7,120 nucleotides of DNA from Desulfobacteraceae bacterium (GTDB lineage Bacteria; Desulfobacterota; Desulfobacteria; Desulfobacterales; Desulfobacteraceae). Made by a program: the position numbers and the translations under genes. The notes under the pieces were generated by a model. The model searched no databases. It was given only the letters and a program-made list of their open reading frames with translations, and was not told where the DNA came from. The stretch covers positions 1-7,120 of the forward strand of contig PIVQ01000365.1 of assembly GCA_003354055.1 (NCBI GenBank), given 5' to 3'. Positions within the stretch are counted from its first letter, which is position 1. Each line of letters begins with the position of its first letter. Shown piece after piece: positions 6,404 through 7,120 of this stretch.

Positions 6404-7120
6404 TTATTTTGTCAGCTCCTTATGGCTGTCAATGAGATTCTCCACCACATCAGGATCCGCCAGGGTGGAAATATCACCCAGCTGATCAAACTCGTCCGTG
6501 GCGATCTTCCTCAGGATCCGGCGCATGATCTTGCCGGACCGGGTCTTGGGTAGTGCCGGGGCAAAGTTAATGATATCCGGGGTGGCGATGGGCCCTATTT
6601 CTTTTCTGACATGGACTTTCAATTCAGCCAGAAGTTCGTCGGACGGTTCGGCGCTGACCTTAAGGGTTACAAAGGCATAGATTCCCTGGCCTTTAATATC
6701 ATGGGGATATCCGATAACCGCAGCTTCTGCCACTTCACTGTGGCTGACCAGAGCAGATTCCACCTCAGCCGTGCCCATGCGGTGGCCGGAGACGTTGATG
6801 ACATCATCCACCCGGCCGGTGATCCAGAAGTATCCATCTTCGTCCCTGCGGCAGCCGTCACCTGCAAAGTAATAGCCGTCAAACATCTGGAAGTAGACTT
6901 TTTCAAACCGCTCATGGTTGTTATACAGCGTGCGCATCTGGCCGGGCCAGGGTTCTTTAAGCGCCAGGATACCGTCACAGGCGCCGTCAAGCTCTTTACC
7001 CTCTTCATTGAGCAGCACGGGTTTCACAGAGAAGAACGGCAGGGTCGCGGACCCGGGCTTCTGATCAATGGCATAGGGCTGGGGCGAAATCATGATCCCG
7101 CCGGTCTCGGTCTGCCACCA
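6404..7120 (-). CDS. acs: acetyl-CoA synthetase (AMP-forming), C-terminal 238 residues
   Basis: Activates acetate with ATP and CoA through an acetyl-AMP intermediate; cytoplasmic, ANL (adenylate-forming) superfamily. The frame is open to the right edge, beginning with WWQTETGG, the A5 motif around the adenylate site, so the ATG at 7093 is internal. About 410 N-terminal residues of the usual 650 lie outside. Further motifs, counting from the edge, are [20 protein letters not shown] (84-103), the hinge and CoA-site stretch [16 protein letters not shown] (104-119), and [15 protein letters not shown] (191-205) with the catalytic lysine K197, whose acetylation switches off homologous enzymes. The tryptophan of WWQTETGG that limits the acyl pocket is present, favouring acetate over longer acids. 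It ends with TAA at 6404-6406 and is followed by its own terminator. Nothing upstream is visible, so its regulation cannot be judged. Confidence 0.96.
   Translation of the reverse strand, partial: WWQTETGGIMISPQPYAIDQKPGSATLPFFSVKPVLLNEEGKELDGACDGILALKEPWPGQMRTLYNNHERFEKVYFQMFDGYYFAGDGCRRDEDGYFWITGRVDDVINVSGHRMGTAEVESALVSHSEVAEAAVIGYPHDIKGQGIYAFVTLKVSAEPSDELLAELKVHVRKEIGPIATPDIINFAPALPKTRSGKIMRRILRKIATDEFDQLGDISTLADPDVVENLIDSHKELTK

Noticed and set aside
588..6680. Plus-strand open frames of 60-150 codons scattered across the window
   Set aside because: All but the one at 3030-3215, which bridges the gap before rfbA, lie almost wholly within recognised minus-strand genes. Their translations are low-complexity or family-less, and none has matching gene context. 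They are antisense shadows.
6667..7008. Minus-strand 113-codon frame overlapping the acetyl-CoA synthetase
   Set aside because: It is an alternative frame wholly inside the conserved acetyl-CoA synthetase sequence, with no recognisable motif of its own.
7091..7093. ATG as the start of a short acetyl-CoA synthetase
   Set aside because: The frame continues upstream to the window edge with the conserved WWQTETGG motif, so this methionine is internal.

Overview
The window comes from a bacterial chromosome, and every gene I can support lies on the minus strand, so transcription runs from the high coordinates to the low. No rRNA, tRNA, CRISPR array, transposase or phage gene is visible. A fused ATP sulfurylase/APS kinase, an acetyl-CoA synthetase, moderate base composition and compact genes suggest a Gram-negative bacterium. 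My best guess is a deltaproteobacterium of the Desulfobacter type, but no dissimilatory sulfate-reduction gene is in view, so this is only inference.

Right edge (6404-7120): the last 238 codons of an acetyl-CoA synthetase, followed at 6305-6342 by a strong factor-independent terminator (12-bp stem and a run of nine T). Middle (5000-6300): a second unit with a near-consensus sigma70-type promoter (6243-6271) flanked by a tandem 9-bp repeat. It drives a small MscS-family mechanosensitive channel, followed one base later by an unrecognised 102-residue protein. Left (1-4892): a bifunctional sulfate adenylyltransferase/adenylylsulfate kinase (sat-cysC type) with a candidate promoter of its own, then the four dTDP-L-rhamnose genes in the order rfbA-rfbC-rfbD-rfbB. 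The rhamnose genes are packed with a 1-base gap and two ATGA overlaps. rfbB runs off the left edge.

Together, RfbA, RfbB, RfbC and RfbD turn glucose-1-phosphate and dTTP into dTDP-L-rhamnose for a cell-surface polysaccharide. The gene just upstream would classically make PAPS, the sulfate donor, so the left block could belong to a locus for a rhamnose-containing, possibly sulfated, surface glycan. The main puzzle is the sulfurylase half of that fused enzyme. Several residues that are nearly invariant in characterised ATP sulfurylases are replaced (QTRNP to QTRQP, HxxH to HRPQ, GRDHAGPG to GHNHSSPG), while the kinase half looks intact. Its translation start is also unclear and is preceded by a possible 10-codon leader reading frame. 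The rest of the window is conventional.
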